Assembly (NCBI GenBank): GCA_002410325.1
Contig: DHRK01000018.1
Location: 74,078-138,077, forward strand
Length of the DNA stretch: 64,000 nucleotides
Direction of reading: 5' to 3'
From: Syntrophomonas sp. UBA5314
GTDB taxonomy: Bacteria > Bacillota > Syntrophomonadia > Syntrophomonadales > Syntrophomonadaceae
Position 1 is the stretch's first letter. The number at the start of each line of letters is the position of its first letter. Positions 1 to 8,793 of this stretch are shown in pieces. Position numbers and translations under genes: made by a program. The notes under the pieces are model-generated. The model made no database searches. It saw nothing but the letters and a program-made list of their open reading frames with translations, and had not been told where the DNA came from.

Positions 1-1970
1 TGCATCTTCTTATATATGGTATTCCGGGAAAATCCCATATGCCTGGCAACCTCCGTGATATTACCCTTATACTGGTCCAGCAAGCGCAATATCTCGTCCC
101 GTTCTCTTTCTCCGGCGGCTATTTTCTGTTGTTGGCGGCTTTCTCTTATAGAAACTTCTGCCCTGTCATTCTCTTGCGTACGGATATTTTCAGAACGGTT
201 AATATCTTTCAGGTAAGAAGGCAGGACATTTTCAGTAATAATCGCTCCTTCACTGAATACAATGGCATTTTCAAGAACGTTCTTTAATTCCCGGACATTG
301 CCCGGCCAGTTGTAGTCAAGCAGTATACCCATAGCTTGATCGCTTATTTCCATCGCTTCTCGTTTCATCTGGCAGCACAGATTTTTCATAAGATAGCGGG
401 CAATGATTGGAATGTCGCTTTTTCTAGCGCGCAGAGGAGGAATGACCAGGCTGATTACGTTGAGGCGATAATATAAGTCTTCTCTAAACCTCCCAGCGCC
501 AATCTCATTTTTCAGGTTGCGATTGGTGGCGGCAATGATACGGACATCAACTGTGCTCGATTCGCTCCCGCCTACCCGGGTAACCGTTTTATCCTGGAGA
601 AAGCGCAATAAGGTTACTTGCATATCCAGGGGCATCTCTCCGATTTCATCCAGGAATATAGTTCCTTGATTGGCCAATTCGAACTTTCCAACCCTACCGC
701 TCTTTTTCGCCCCCGTAAAAGCTCCTTCAACATAGCCAAAAAGCTCGCTTTGCATTAGCTCTTTGGGGATAGCGCCACAATTAATAGGAATAAACTGGCC
801 GCGCCGTCCACTTGCCTCATGAATGGAATGCGCAATAATTTCTTTTCCGGTACCGCTTTCCCCCCCGATTAAAACATTGGACAGTACCTTGGAAGCGCGA
901 TAGGCCATATTTTTTACCGCATTGATCGCCTGGCTGTCACCTACAATACATTCGAAGGGAGTTCCCGTTAATACCTTTCCCTGTGCCATTGCTTCACCAT
1001 AAGTCGTTAAAGCTACTGATTCTATGGGCTGAAAGACTAGAATAATTTGTTGGGTACCGTCTGGATTGGGAACCACTCGTCTTCGTTCCAAAGCGCAGGG
1101 TACCCGGCCTTTATTTGTCTGAAGCGTAAATCTGCTGCTGAACTGATTGGGATCATTAGACAGCAGATTATTAAGCACCTGGGGCTCATCCGCAATAAGC
1201 TGGTCAATTAATAATCCTACCACTCCTTCTCGATTTTCATATCCCAGTAAAGTCAGACAGCTATCGTTAATATTGGCTATCGTGAATTTATGATCGATTA
1301 CAATGATGGGGTCGTCGTAAATATCGATAATAGCAGAGCAAGTATTGTGATAAACATGGAGTATCTTGGATTGCTCAGCTTTATAATGAAGCTTGTCTTC
1401 AATTACTCTTTTTGCCAATTGTAAAGAAACCAACGACCCGGCGGGCAGTTCATGACCTGTGCTGTAAATCGCCAATACACCAATAATTCTACCTTTCCAA
1501 TCATGTAAGGGGCAGGCGGCACTAAAAATGTTATGGTAATAACTGCAGTAATGTTCAGCACCGTTTATTTCCAGAAAAGTCTGTTCGGCAAGGGCAGTTC
1601 CTATCGCATTGGTTCCTATAACCTCTTCAGCATTAAGCTGGCCAGCTATTGAAGCCGTTCTATTGCGTCCGGTTCCCTCCAATATATAGCCTTCTTGATC
1701 ACTTAGTAATACGAAGGTTGAGTCTTGCGGGACACACAGTTGCTCCATAATGGGGCGGGCTATTGAAATCAGTCTGATATTATCGGCTTTTTTACTCAGG
1801 ATGATGCGATCCGGCAACTGGTGCAGACTGGGTTTGTATGGATCCACGCCCAGGCTCCTGAGCCACGATCTGTTTATTTCCGGCCTGACTACATCTTCGT
1901 TAATGATGCCTTCTTCCACAAAAGTTGACCAGGCTTGCCGCATTTTCAGTTGATAGTCATTACTATTCAT
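1..1970 (-). CDS. Sigma-54-dependent transcriptional activator, 3' end cut by window edge
   Basis: The minus-strand frame opens at ATG 1970 behind GGGAGA and stays open to base 1, giving 656 visible residues. Only the last few residues of the C-terminal helix-turn-helix are missing. The order is an N-terminal GAF-like sensor (about 60-180), a PAS domain (about 215-320), a sigma-54 AAA+ domain with Walker A GESGTGKE and the GAFTGA loop (about 335-565), and a Fis-type HTH containing EVARHMGFSRNTIYKK. This is the AcoR/GAF-PAS enhancer-binding architecture. It should activate sigma-54 promoters in response to a small ligand or redox signal. The targets are not visible here and may lie left of the window. 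Family assignment is firm; the ligand is unknown. Confidence 0.9.
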   Translation of the reverse strand, partial: MNSNDYQLKMRQAWSTFVEEGIINEDVVRPEINRSWLRSLGVDPYKPSLHQLPDRIILSKKADNIRLISIARPIMEQLCVPQDSTFVLLSDQEGYILEGTGRNRTASIAGQLNAEEVIGTNAIGTALAEQTFLEINGAEHYCSYYHNIFSAACPLHDWKGRIIGVLAIYSTGHELPAGSLVSLQLAKRVIEDKLHYKAEQSKILHVYHNTCSAIIDIYDDPIIVIDHKFTIANINDSCLTLLGYENREGVVGLLIDQLIADEPQVLNNLLSNDPNQFSSRFTLQTNKGRVPCALERRRVVPNPDGTQQIILVFQPIESVALTTYGEAMAQGKVLTGTPFECIVGDSQAINAVKNMAYRASKVLSNVLIGGESGTGKEIIAHSIHEASGRRGQFIPINCGAIPKELMQSELFGYVEGAFTGAKKSGRVGKFELANQGTIFLDEIGEMPLDMQVTLLRFLQDKTVTRVGGSESSTVDVRIIAATNRNLKNEIGAGRFREDLYYRLNVISLVIPPLRARKSDIPIIARYLMKNLCCQMKREAMEISDQAMGILLDYNWPGNVRELKNVLENAIVFSEGAIITENVLPSYLKDINRSENIRTQENDRAEVSIRESRQQQKIAAGERERDEILRLLDQYKGNITEVARHMGFSRNTIYKKM

Positions 1971-2406
1971 ATTGCCGTCTCCCAAATTACCACTTTTACG
2001 TTAAAATCAACCTTGCCGTGTTGAAAGATGGTCCTTTTTATATATTAACATTATGGATGTATTTCATAATCTTCTTTTACGCATCGGAAGAAACGGGTGA
2101 GCAGTTTCTTCGCACCGCTGCAACGAGGCAGGGGATTGGGAACCGCCTCCGGTTTTGTGAATAAGAACCAGACCGTTTAAAGAAGCGGGAGACATATTTG
2201 CGCCTCGTTATAACGCAGTGCCCGTTCAAGCTCGGGAATCTTACCGCACCAACCATCCATAATCCTGCCTGCAATCCACAATGTAGTCAATGTATACCGT
2301 CTGCTCCCTGACCCCTAACGCTATTTTCAAATAGTCTCCAGGTTCTATCAATGCACTGATTATGATAAACTGTGGACAATAAGGGTATTGGAGAGGAGTA
2401 AATGAA
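1971..2406. other. Intergenic region between divergent genes
   Basis: This 436-base gap separates the divergent sigma-54 activator and the small membrane protein gene. I see no convincing gene in it. It contains a short AACCG/CGGTT hairpin near 2140-2156, followed by a few T residues. I could not assign a promoter with confidence. Confidence 0.4.
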
Positions 2407-2727
2407 ATGGGCAAAGGTAAATCGAAAAAGCCAGTTTCTAAGAAACGTAGTTGGGACTGGCTTTTTTGGCTTATTACTGTAGCGATTATAGCTATCGTAG
2501 TCATAGCCATCCGTGATGGCAACAGTATTCCAAGCAACCCGGCTCAAAATACGGCTACTATGCAGCAACCGGTTTCTTCAGATCAAGCTCCTGGCAGCGC
2601 CAATTCTGATACGCCCAATGTCAGAGTCGAAACTCCGGCGGCTGACAGCAGTAAATTTACTGTTCAAACTCTTCCTCCCGATACACAGGAATCAAATGAA
2701 GCCAAAGAAGATGCACCCCAACCATAG
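2407..2727 (+). CDS. Small single-pass membrane protein, unknown function
   Basis: This 106-residue protein begins with a Lys/Arg-rich stretch (GKGKSKKPVSKKRSW). One hydrophobic segment follows at about residues 18-38 (WLFWLITVAIIAIVVIAI), then a Ser/Pro/Gln/Asp-rich tail of low complexity. The topology fits a signal anchor with the tail outside the cell. GGAGAGGAG lies 8-10 bases before the ATG. An ATG five bases upstream is in another frame and gives no sensible product. I do not recognise a family. The strong ribosome binding site and sensible topology support a real gene. Confidence 0.6.
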   Translation: MGKGKSKKPVSKKRSWDWLFWLITVAIIAIVVIAIRDGNSIPSNPAQNTATMQQPVSSDQAPGSANSDTPNVRVETPAADSSKFTVQTLPPDTQESNEAKEDAPQP

Positions 2728-2843
2728 AACTAGAGCTTGGATTGATAATGAAACGATTTGCTTGCCTACCCGCGGGTTTATTATGTCATAATAAAATTGC
2801 GGTATGAAGTATCGGAATCAATAAAACAGGAGTGTGGTTACAA

Positions 2844-3170
2844 GTGAGCAAATACTTTATTTACGGCGCCAGCTTTTCGGAAAAGGGCCGTTATCACCAG
2901 TATTATCTGCAGGGAAATACATTCCTGGGCCAGGGTTTTATTGAAGGATATCACAGATATATTTTGGGCGGCATCGACGGCATCATTCCTGAAGAGGGGG
3001 GAAAGGTGCAGGGCGACGTATATGACATTGATCAGGCAACTATTTCCAAGCTGGACTTTCTTTTTAATTATGACACTAAATTCCGCAAAGAAGTTGTTGA
3101 TGTAAAACTGGAAAATGGAGAGACTTTGCAGGCTGAAGCTTATGTCTGGAACGGCACAGTCGCCAAATAG
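2844..3170 (+). CDS. Gamma-glutamylcyclotransferase-like (AIG2/GGCT) family protein
   Basis: The protein starts MSKYFIYGASFSEKG and is 108 residues. The N-terminal Y-G-(A/S) turn, the central VQGDVYDID segment, the LDFLFNYD region and the C-terminal AEAYVW strand match the small GGCT/AIG2 beta-barrel fold, which in characterised members cyclises gamma-glutamyl amines or dipeptides. An upstream GTG at 2832 in the same frame overlaps the ribosome binding site AGGAG (2828-2832), so the GTG at 2844, 11 bases behind it, is the better start. The substrate is unknown. A terminator follows at once, so the gene is monocistronic or the end of a unit with the preceding gene. Confidence 0.65.
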   Translation: MSKYFIYGASFSEKGRYHQYYLQGNTFLGQGFIEGYHRYILGGIDGIIPEEGGKVQGDVYDIDQATISKLDFLFNYDTKFRKEVVDVKLENGETLQAEAYVWNGTVAK

Positions 3171-3201
3171 ACAGCACCGACCCGGATAACGAATAAAAAG
3201 T

Positions 3202-3232
3202 AAACCGCGCCAAGCTGTGCGGTTTCTTATTT
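3202..3232 (+). terminator. Rho-independent terminator
   Basis: AAACCGC (3202-3208) pairs with GCGGTTT (3219-3225), followed by a T-rich run. It ends the GGCT-like gene. The rest of the gap to 3512 shows no gene. Confidence 0.75.
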
Positions 3233-3512
3233 TCTGACTCTCTAACCTGGATGATTGGCTGAAAGCGGTTTATTCAGGCTGGATATAAAAATTGTGTGGT
3301 ATGAATATCTTAGACATTAAGGAAATAATAGTATAAATTTTAGTTAAGGAATCAACTATTTGCCACGACCCATTAGCCGTTTGCTTATCCGAATGACCTG
3401 CAAGATTTCAACTACTATATGTTCAAGTGATAACACCTTTCAGCAAACCCCATTCAAGCGTTGCCAGAGATCAGTCTGGAAATCTGTTTTCAGGAGAGAA
3501 GGAGTGAGATGA

Positions 3513-5591
3513 ATGAGAAGATCGATTCGTATTTGGCTGAGTATTTTTGTGGCGCTGGCCCTGTTCTGGGCCATAAGCTTCGGTTCGGTAGCAACCGCCG
3601 CTACTGTCACCACGACAACCCCTACTATCCCCTCTACGGTCATTACCAAACCGGATATCCCCATAATAATTGTTAACCCTGAGCAGACAACCAACAACAA
3701 CAACGTTTTCCAGCCAACCCTGCCCTCCTGGGTTATAGACGGCCTTAAACAACCAATCCATACCAAGGCTTTTGACAAGGCATTTTTGGAGCGGGATAGA
3801 CTGCTGGCCGTTAACGCTCCGCAAATGACGGTAATGAGCCTGCCCTCCAAATACGATCTTTCCCAATACCTTACCTTTACCGGGAGCCAGGACGGCTGGG
3901 GAGGCTGCATCCTTCGTTCCATAATACATACCATTGAGATTGAAAACGAAAAAAAATGCGCCTATTCTCCGGACCCTTCATTCTGGTATGTGCACCAGCG
4001 CCAGGAAGCCCAGGCCAATGGTGGTGCAATAAATACCGCCAATACGCTGGCTAACAATGGAGTATGCCCGGAAGCGAGTTGTCCCTCTGATTACGATAAT
4101 TGTACTCCGATATCGGGCGGCGGGTGGAGTATCAGCAGCATGCCGGTACCAACTGCGGCCAATGACCAGGAAGCCGCTTATTACAAGGTCTTCCTAAGCG
4201 ATCCCTACACAGTCGATATCAGCACCATGAAACAATATATAAAACAGTACGGGCCCATTTTGATGGGAGGCTGGATGTATATAATTCAGGGTCCCAATCC
4301 CGTCGAAGGCCATTGTGTTACCTGTGTTGGCTGGGACGATTCCAAACAAGCCTTTAAGCTTTTAAACAGCTGGGGTGATCAGTGGAATGGAGACGGTTAT
4401 ATCTGGCTGAAATACAGCGATGTAGCCGCCAACGTCTGGGATTGGCGCTATATCGAAACGAAAGCCTCCGACCGGACCGGAACCAAATACGCCTATTCCG
4501 CCCGGATCAATATAGCCGGAGACGGCAGCGCCCGGCGCAACCAGCTGGCGGTTAAAATAGGCGTCGTCGGAAAAGATACCTGGTTATTCTGGGATCATTT
4601 CAACCAGACAGCATGCTATGACGACAGCAAGAACCTCTGCATCGACATCCCCCTGCCCGATTATGCCTCTGCATATTGGCCGCCCAGTGACAACAACATC
4701 TGGTATATCCAGGTTACCAATGACAACGGCGATTCGGTTCACTTGAAAAACTTTGCCGTAGCCCGGCAAAAGAGTGCGACAAGCGTCGACAGCTACAGCT
4801 ACTCGGTGAGCGGATCATCTGTCGTGCCTGGCAATTCAAAACAAACCTTCGCCATACCCCACCTGGTCAAGCTTAACTTGACTGCGCCCAAAAATATGCA
4901 CAATGGCTGGCTGGCCGGTTCAACCCAAAACATAACCTGGACCACTACTCCAGCGGGATCAGGAAGTATCAGGCTCTATTATTCCACCAACAGCGGGGCG
5001 ACCTGGACTCCCATTACCAGTTCCGATATCAGCAACTCCGGCAGTTATTCCTGGCAGGTTCCCAATCTTAACACCACCACGGCCAGGATTCTGATAGAAT
5101 ATGTGCTGGATGGCGTGGTAATGGGCCAGGATAACAGCGGGGATTTCGCAATTGGGCCGGTAAGCAGCCTTTTCAAGGCGCCGACCGACCTCGTCGCCAA
5201 TGCCTATGGAAAAGATATCACACTGAGTTGGGAAGACAATAATATGCTGGATGGAGTGCAGTATGTTATTGAACGCAAATCGGGTGACGAGAATTTTGCG
5301 GTAATCGCCACCGTACCGCAATCTTCTTTATATACTGATAAAAACACCGCTCCTAAAGATGTCAGTAAAATTCTTGTCACTAAAAAATCTTATACTTATC
5401 GTGTCCGGGCCGAAAAAGGGCAGCTATTTTCCAACTATTCCAATGAAGCCAGCGCTACCGCCGATTTCTCGGCTAAAATACTCCCCAATATACAGATCAA
5501 GCCACCGTTGACAACCAAGATTATCGAAGTTCCCCATGAGCTGCCCATTCCCAACCCCGAGCCCGGTTTTAAAGTAACGCCGGAACTTTGA
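3513..5591 (+). CDS. Secreted papain-like (C1) cysteine protease with Ig-like and fibronectin III domains
   Basis: The 692-residue protein has an N-terminal signal peptide (hydrophobic residues about 8-28, ending VATAA). The protease part spans roughly 110-320. Gln126 and Cys132 have the papain oxyanion-Gln to Cys spacing, His267 lies in GHCVTCVGWDD, and Asn285 lies in LLNSWGDQWNGDGY. The usual CGSCWAF block is replaced by GGCILRS. An Ig-like region rich in TW/YST motifs (about 450-550) and an FN3 domain (about 555-650, APTDLVA...LSWED) follow. The start is ATG 3513 behind GGAGAGAAGGAG; the ATG at 3509 is in another frame. It probably acts outside the cell on proteins or peptides. Activity is inferred from the triad; substrate and anchoring are unknown. 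Confidence 0.85.
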   Translation: MRRSIRIWLSIFVALALFWAISFGSVATAATVTTTTPTIPSTVITKPDIPIIIVNPEQTTNNNNVFQPTLPSWVIDGLKQPIHTKAFDKAFLERDRLLAVNAPQMTVMSLPSKYDLSQYLTFTGSQDGWGGCILRSIIHTIEIENEKKCAYSPDPSFWYVHQRQEAQANGGAINTANTLANNGVCPEASCPSDYDNCTPISGGGWSISSMPVPTAANDQEAAYYKVFLSDPYTVDISTMKQYIKQYGPILMGGWMYIIQGPNPVEGHCVTCVGWDDSKQAFKLLNSWGDQWNGDGYIWLKYSDVAANVWDWRYIETKASDRTGTKYAYSARINIAGDGSARRNQLAVKIGVVGKDTWLFWDHFNQTACYDDSKNLCIDIPLPDYASAYWPPSDNNIWYIQVTNDNGDSVHLKNFAVARQKSATSVDSYSYSVSGSSVVPGNSKQTFAIPHLVKLNLTAPKNMHNGWLAGSTQNITWTTTPAGSGSIRLYYSTNSGATWTPITSSDISNSGSYSWQVPNLNTTTARILIEYVLDGVVMGQDNSGDFAIGPVSSLFKAPTDLVANAYGKDITLSWEDNNMLDGVQYVIERKSGDENFAVIATVPQSSLYTDKNTAPKDVSKILVTKKSYTYRVRAEKGQLFSNYSNEASATADFSAKILPNIQIKPPLTTKIIEVPHELPIPNPEPGFKVTPEL

Positions 5592-5624
5592 TTGCCAAAC
5601 TTTAAGCGCTAATTGCTGAGATTC

Positions 5625-5668
5625 AAAAGCCTTGTGCTTCAGCTTTGGAGTTTCACAAGGCTTTTTTT
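5625..5668. terminator. Terminator between convergent genes
   Basis: A 12-base stem (5625-5636 with 5654-5665) is followed on the plus strand by seven T residues. It terminates the protease gene and can also form a hairpin for the convergent gene ending at 5672. Confidence 0.85.
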
Positions 5669-5671
5669 CGC

Positions 5672-5857
5672 CTATTTTTCCTTATCATATCCTTTGCCAT
5701 GCAAGGATAGTTCCACTCCTTTTTCAGTCAGCCAGACATCAATGATTTCCCGGCAGCCCGGGCAAGGGCCACAGGCCAGCTTTTCCGGCTTGAGCACCCC
5801 GGCAACGGTGACCTGGTTGTTCATTTGGCCGGTTTTCGCTTCTTCTTTCATACCCAT
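5672..5857 (-). CDS. Small CxxCxxC protein, unknown function
   Basis: This is a 61-residue protein with a single conserved-looking cluster, CGPCPGC, in its middle, flanked by charged residues. AAAGGAGA precedes the ATG by 5 bases. The cluster could bind zinc or act as a redox site. I do not recognise the family. The gene stands alone and converges on the protease gene, with a shared terminator between them. Confidence 0.55.
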   Translation of the reverse strand: MGMKEEAKTGQMNNQVTVAGVLKPEKLACGPCPGCREIIDVWLTEKGVELSLHGKGYDKEK

Positions 5858-6092
5858 CTACTCTCCTTTGTTGGCAGTTATTATCCAAATTTACGTATTT
5901 ATTAAAACCTTCTTGCAAAAGGTAAACCAATAAACCTGGTCGTGTAAATATAACCGCCATGCTTTTTGCCCAATAACATCGGCTGAAATCATTATAAGGT
6001 GACGTCATTATTTCGTCAAATTTATGTTTTCAAAACGTCTGTTTGTTATACTTTTTGTGCCGTCATGATGCCGTCGTGGAAGGAGAACTCTA

Positions 6093-6278
6093 ATGTCATC
6101 AGGATTGCCGAGATTCACGCTCAGAACCTCCAATGAACTCCTGCAAAAGATCAGTTATATAGCCGGAGCCAATGGCCGCTCGGCAAACAAGGAAATAGAA
6201 ATGCTGTTGAAGCGCTATGTGGCTCAATATGAGAGGAAAAACGGACCTATCCCGGTTGAAGACGAGTCGAATAATTAG
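6093..6278 (+). CDS. Arc-type ribbon-helix-helix DNA-binding protein
   Basis: The 61-residue protein has an N-terminal strand RFTLR, then two helices with NGRSANKEIEMLLKRYV, the signature of Arc/MetJ-like ribbon-helix-helix repressors. Such proteins dimerise through the strand, which enters the major groove. GGAAGGAGA precedes the ATG at good spacing. A perfect 11-base inverted repeat begins 4 bases after the stop. No toxin gene or obvious partner lies downstream, so a solitary regulator is more likely than an antitoxin. The target is unknown. Confidence 0.75.
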   Translation: MSSGLPRFTLRTSNELLQKISYIAGANGRSANKEIEMLLKRYVAQYERKNGPIPVEDESNN

Positions 6279-6281
6279 TAC

Positions 6282-6309
6282 TTTTCTGCAACAGATCGGT
6301 TGCAGAAAA
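6282..6309. repeat. Inverted repeat after the ribbon-helix-helix gene
   Basis: TTTTCTGCAAC (6282-6292) and GTTGCAGAAAA (6299-6309) form a perfect stem with a 6-base loop. There is no T-run after it on the plus strand, so it is a poor terminator. It could be an RNA hairpin or a protein-binding dyad. Confidence 0.6.
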
Positions 6310-6548
6310 AAACAAAGCTGCGTTTCAGGATAAATCGCAGAAGAGTGAATAACCCTCCCGCTGCGGCCGGCCGCTTTTGGCGGTCCGCCTTTAAGCCTCT
6401 TCCCTTCTGGGGAATCATGCCTGTCCTTAACCAGCTTGAAAAAGTTGGGAGTCTTGATTGGTTGCTTAAGCCTTGCCTGAAAATTTAAATGTATATAAAA
6501 TCCGCCGGTTACAGCGGGAGTTGCTTTCGAAGGAATAGGGCAGCATTC

Positions 6549-7298
6549 CTACTGGGCCTTTTTCAAGACCAGGCTGGATTGCTGCTTGTGCCAGTTCAGG
6601 TACTCGCTTAGGTTGTGCGCTGAAGAGTTCAAAATCTGGCTCTTGCGAATGCCTTCCTTGGATGCCAGAGCGACAGCCTTGGCATTTTCTCCGACATTGT
6701 AACAGATGTGGGCATCGCTGTTTATGCTCACCAGGGTATTGTACTTCTTGGCCATTTTGGCAAATTCACTGCACAGGGGGAAACTTCCCGGCCTTACTAT
6801 AAAAGAACTGTTGTTGAGCTCCAAGGCCTTGTTATAATCTCTGGCGGCCCGTACAACTGTTTCCACGTCAACCGGATATTTGGGGTTCCCCGGGTGGGTG
6901 ATAACGTGTACATAAGGATTCTTGATGGCAGCCACCATGGCCTCGGTGTTTTCCTCTAAAGTGGACCCACTATAACCGGTCCCATCGTGGAACCCGGCCA
7001 GAACGATATCCAGGTAATCTGTCATTACCGGCTCGGGCATGTCAACATTACCCTGCAAATCCAGGATGTTGGCCTCTACCCCTCTTAACACCTCGACGTC
7101 CTGCATCACCCGGGGCAGGGAGATCAGGTTGGTGAAGTGATACCAGTGAGGAGCGCCCGGCATGTTCAGTCCGTGATCGGTGATGGCGATGGTCTTTAAT
7201 CCCTTTTCACTGGCCGCTTCGACGATTTCTTTGATAGTGCTGTACCCGTGCCCGCTGGCCGTAGTGTGAATATGCAGATCTGCTTCCATTTTCATCAT
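6549..7298 (-). CDS. PHP-domain phosphatase (YcdX-like)
   Basis: The protein is 249 residues from ATG 7298, which GGAGGTG precedes by 9 bases. A longer frame to 7337 would translate that ribosome binding site. The metal-ligand motifs of the PHP family are all visible: HIHTTASGHG near the N-terminus, TDHG, the Glu in GVEAN, FHDG, ITHPG and NSDAH. YcdX-type members are trinuclear zinc phosphatases. It lies downstream of the phosphonate operon in the same direction, but a 177-base gap separates them, so it may have its own promoter. The substrate is unknown. Confidence 0.8.
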   Translation of the reverse strand: MMKMEADLHIHTTASGHGYSTIKEIVEAASEKGLKTIAITDHGLNMPGAPHWYHFTNLISLPRVMQDVEVLRGVEANILDLQGNVDMPEPVMTDYLDIVLAGFHDGTGYSGSTLEENTEAMVAAIKNPYVHVITHPGNPKYPVDVETVVRAARDYNKALELNNSSFIVRPGSFPLCSEFAKMAKKYNTLVSINSDAHICYNVGENAKAVALASKEGIRKSQILNSSAHNLSEYLNWHKQQSSLVLKKAQ

Positions 7299-7475
7299 TT
7301 CTTTTTCACCTCCTTTCGTTCTCAGTTTACTATCCAAGTTTTAAACTATAATGATGGGAATGTTTATTTTTTGTAAAATTTTGATAGTATCCCGACCCAG
7401 TCGGCCGGTATCGTTTGTGCGGAAACCTTTGCTGCAATAAGGGGTTTCTCATATTGCCCATCCAGCATCGTCGGA

Positions 7476-8321
7476 CTATCTGATTCTTTCCTGAAGTTCA
7501 AGCAAACAGTTTTCATCGAGTTCGGGGCAGCCGATCTCTGCTTCTCTTTCCCCGTAAAAACCGTGATAATCAGAGCCTCCGGTTATTATTAAATTGAAAT
7601 GCCGGGCCAGAGCCATGAGCTTATCCACATCTTTGGCGCTGTGGGCGGGATGATATACTTCAATCCCATCAAGACCGTAAAGGACCCATTCGGCTATGGC
7701 ATCAAAGTTATCGTATTGACCAGGATGAGCCAGTACCGCCACCCCTCCGGCAGCTTTCACGGCCCGGATGGCTTTAACGGCATCGGCATAGCGGATGGGG
7801 ACATAGGCTAAACCCGCCGGCTGCTCAGGAGTCTCCCCCCGGCTGAAGAGCTGGTAGTATAGATCGGAATAGATTCGGTCGCAATAGCCTTTGTCGAGCA
7901 GGGCGTGCATGATATGCTGCTTATATATGCCGGTTCCACCCCGGGCGTATTCCCTTACTTCCTCCAGGCCTATCTTATAGCCTGCCTCGATGAGACGCTG
8001 GATCATTTGATAAGCAGCCTCAATGCGGCGGTCCATCAAGGGGAGGCAAATTTCGTTCAAAGCCGGATGATCCGGGATCGGATAATAGCCCAGAATATGC
8101 GCCTTTTTTTGCTGCAGATAATCGAAGGCGGATATTTCGATGCCGGGTATGATCTGAATGCCTATTTTTTGGCCGATGTCTGCCGCATGGGCCACCCCCG
8201 CCATGGTGTCATGGTCAGTGACCGCCAGGTGGGTTACGCCTCTGGCGCTGGCCAGGTCCAGTATTTCTTCAGCCGTCATGGAATTGTCCGAGGCACGGGT
8301 ATGCACATGCAGATCGATCAT
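7476..8321 (-). CDS. PHP-domain phosphoesterase, probable phosphoribosyl cyclic phosphate diesterase (PhnPP-like)
   Basis: The 281-residue PHP protein has the motifs HVHTRASD, TDHDTM, GIEIS, LAHPGQ and GSDYHG. It is the last gene of the C-P lyase operon and overlaps the preceding gene by four bases (ATGA). The operon encodes no metallo-beta-lactamase PhnP, the usual enzyme that opens 5-phosphoribosyl 1,2-cyclic phosphate. A PHP-family enzyme, PhnPP of Eggerthella lenta, is known to process that intermediate and is the best analogue. I infer the same role from family and context. A generic RNase AM/YciV-like function is the alternative. Confidence 0.75.
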   Translation of the reverse strand: MIDLHVHTRASDNSMTAEEILDLASARGVTHLAVTDHDTMAGVAHAADIGQKIGIQIIPGIEISAFDYLQQKKAHILGYYPIPDHPALNEICLPLMDRRIEAAYQMIQRLIEAGYKIGLEEVREYARGGTGIYKQHIMHALLDKGYCDRIYSDLYYQLFSRGETPEQPAGLAYVPIRYADAVKAIRAVKAAGGVAVLAHPGQYDNFDAIAEWVLYGLDGIEVYHPAHSAKDVDKLMALARHFNLIITGGSDYHGFYGEREAEIGCPELDENCLLELQERIR

Positions 8322-8758
8322 CGCTTTTCCTCCCGGGCCAGGCCCTTGATAAGGTATTTGGGAGACTCTTCAAACCCTTCCCGGATATAGAAACGATGCG
8401 CCCCGCTGCGCCGTGCATGGCTGTGCACTTCAAAGCGGTCGCATTGCCTTTGCCTGGCCAATTGGGTGCCGTAGGCCAGCATCTCCCGTCCCACGCCCTG
8501 TCCCCGGAAGCGGTCGTCAACGACAAAATAACTGATCCGGGCAAAATCCCCCGGCAAAGCTATCTGGGGAATAAAATGCAGCGATATTAAGGCCTGGACT
8601 TCACCTTCAATTTCATACACCAGCAGTGCTTCATCAGGACTGCTGGTCATCCGGGCAATTTTTTCATTGATAAAGGCGGCCGTTCCCGGGTATCCCAACT
8701 GTTCCAGCAACTCACTGAGCCTCGCTTGGTCTTCAATTTGAGCTTTCCGAATCCCCAT
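8318..8758 (-). CDS. GNAT N-acetyltransferase, PhnO-like
   Basis: The 146-residue protein has the GNAT core: the acetyl-CoA loop RGQGVGREML and the C-terminal AHRFYIREGFE, which closely resembles the HRFYLREGYE segment of PhnO. Enterobacterial PhnO acetylates aminoalkylphosphonates before C-P lyase attack. AAAGGAAG precedes the ATG. It is cotranscribed with the phn transporter and overlaps the PHP gene. The phosphonate role rests on context plus this local similarity. Confidence 0.7.
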   Translation of the reverse strand: MGIRKAQIEDQARLSELLEQLGYPGTAAFINEKIARMTSSPDEALLVYEIEGEVQALISLHFIPQIALPGDFARISYFVVDDRFRGQGVGREMLAYGTQLARQRQCDRFEVHSHARRSGAHRFYIREGFEESPKYLIKGLAREEKR

Positions 8759-8793
8759 AACGTTATCTTCCTTTCCGCAAAGCCGCCGGTAGC

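Noticed and set aside
6300..6488. 62-residue plus-strand frame after the ribbon-helix-helix gene
   Set aside because: It starts inside the inverted repeat, has no ribosome binding site and has an unnatural composition.
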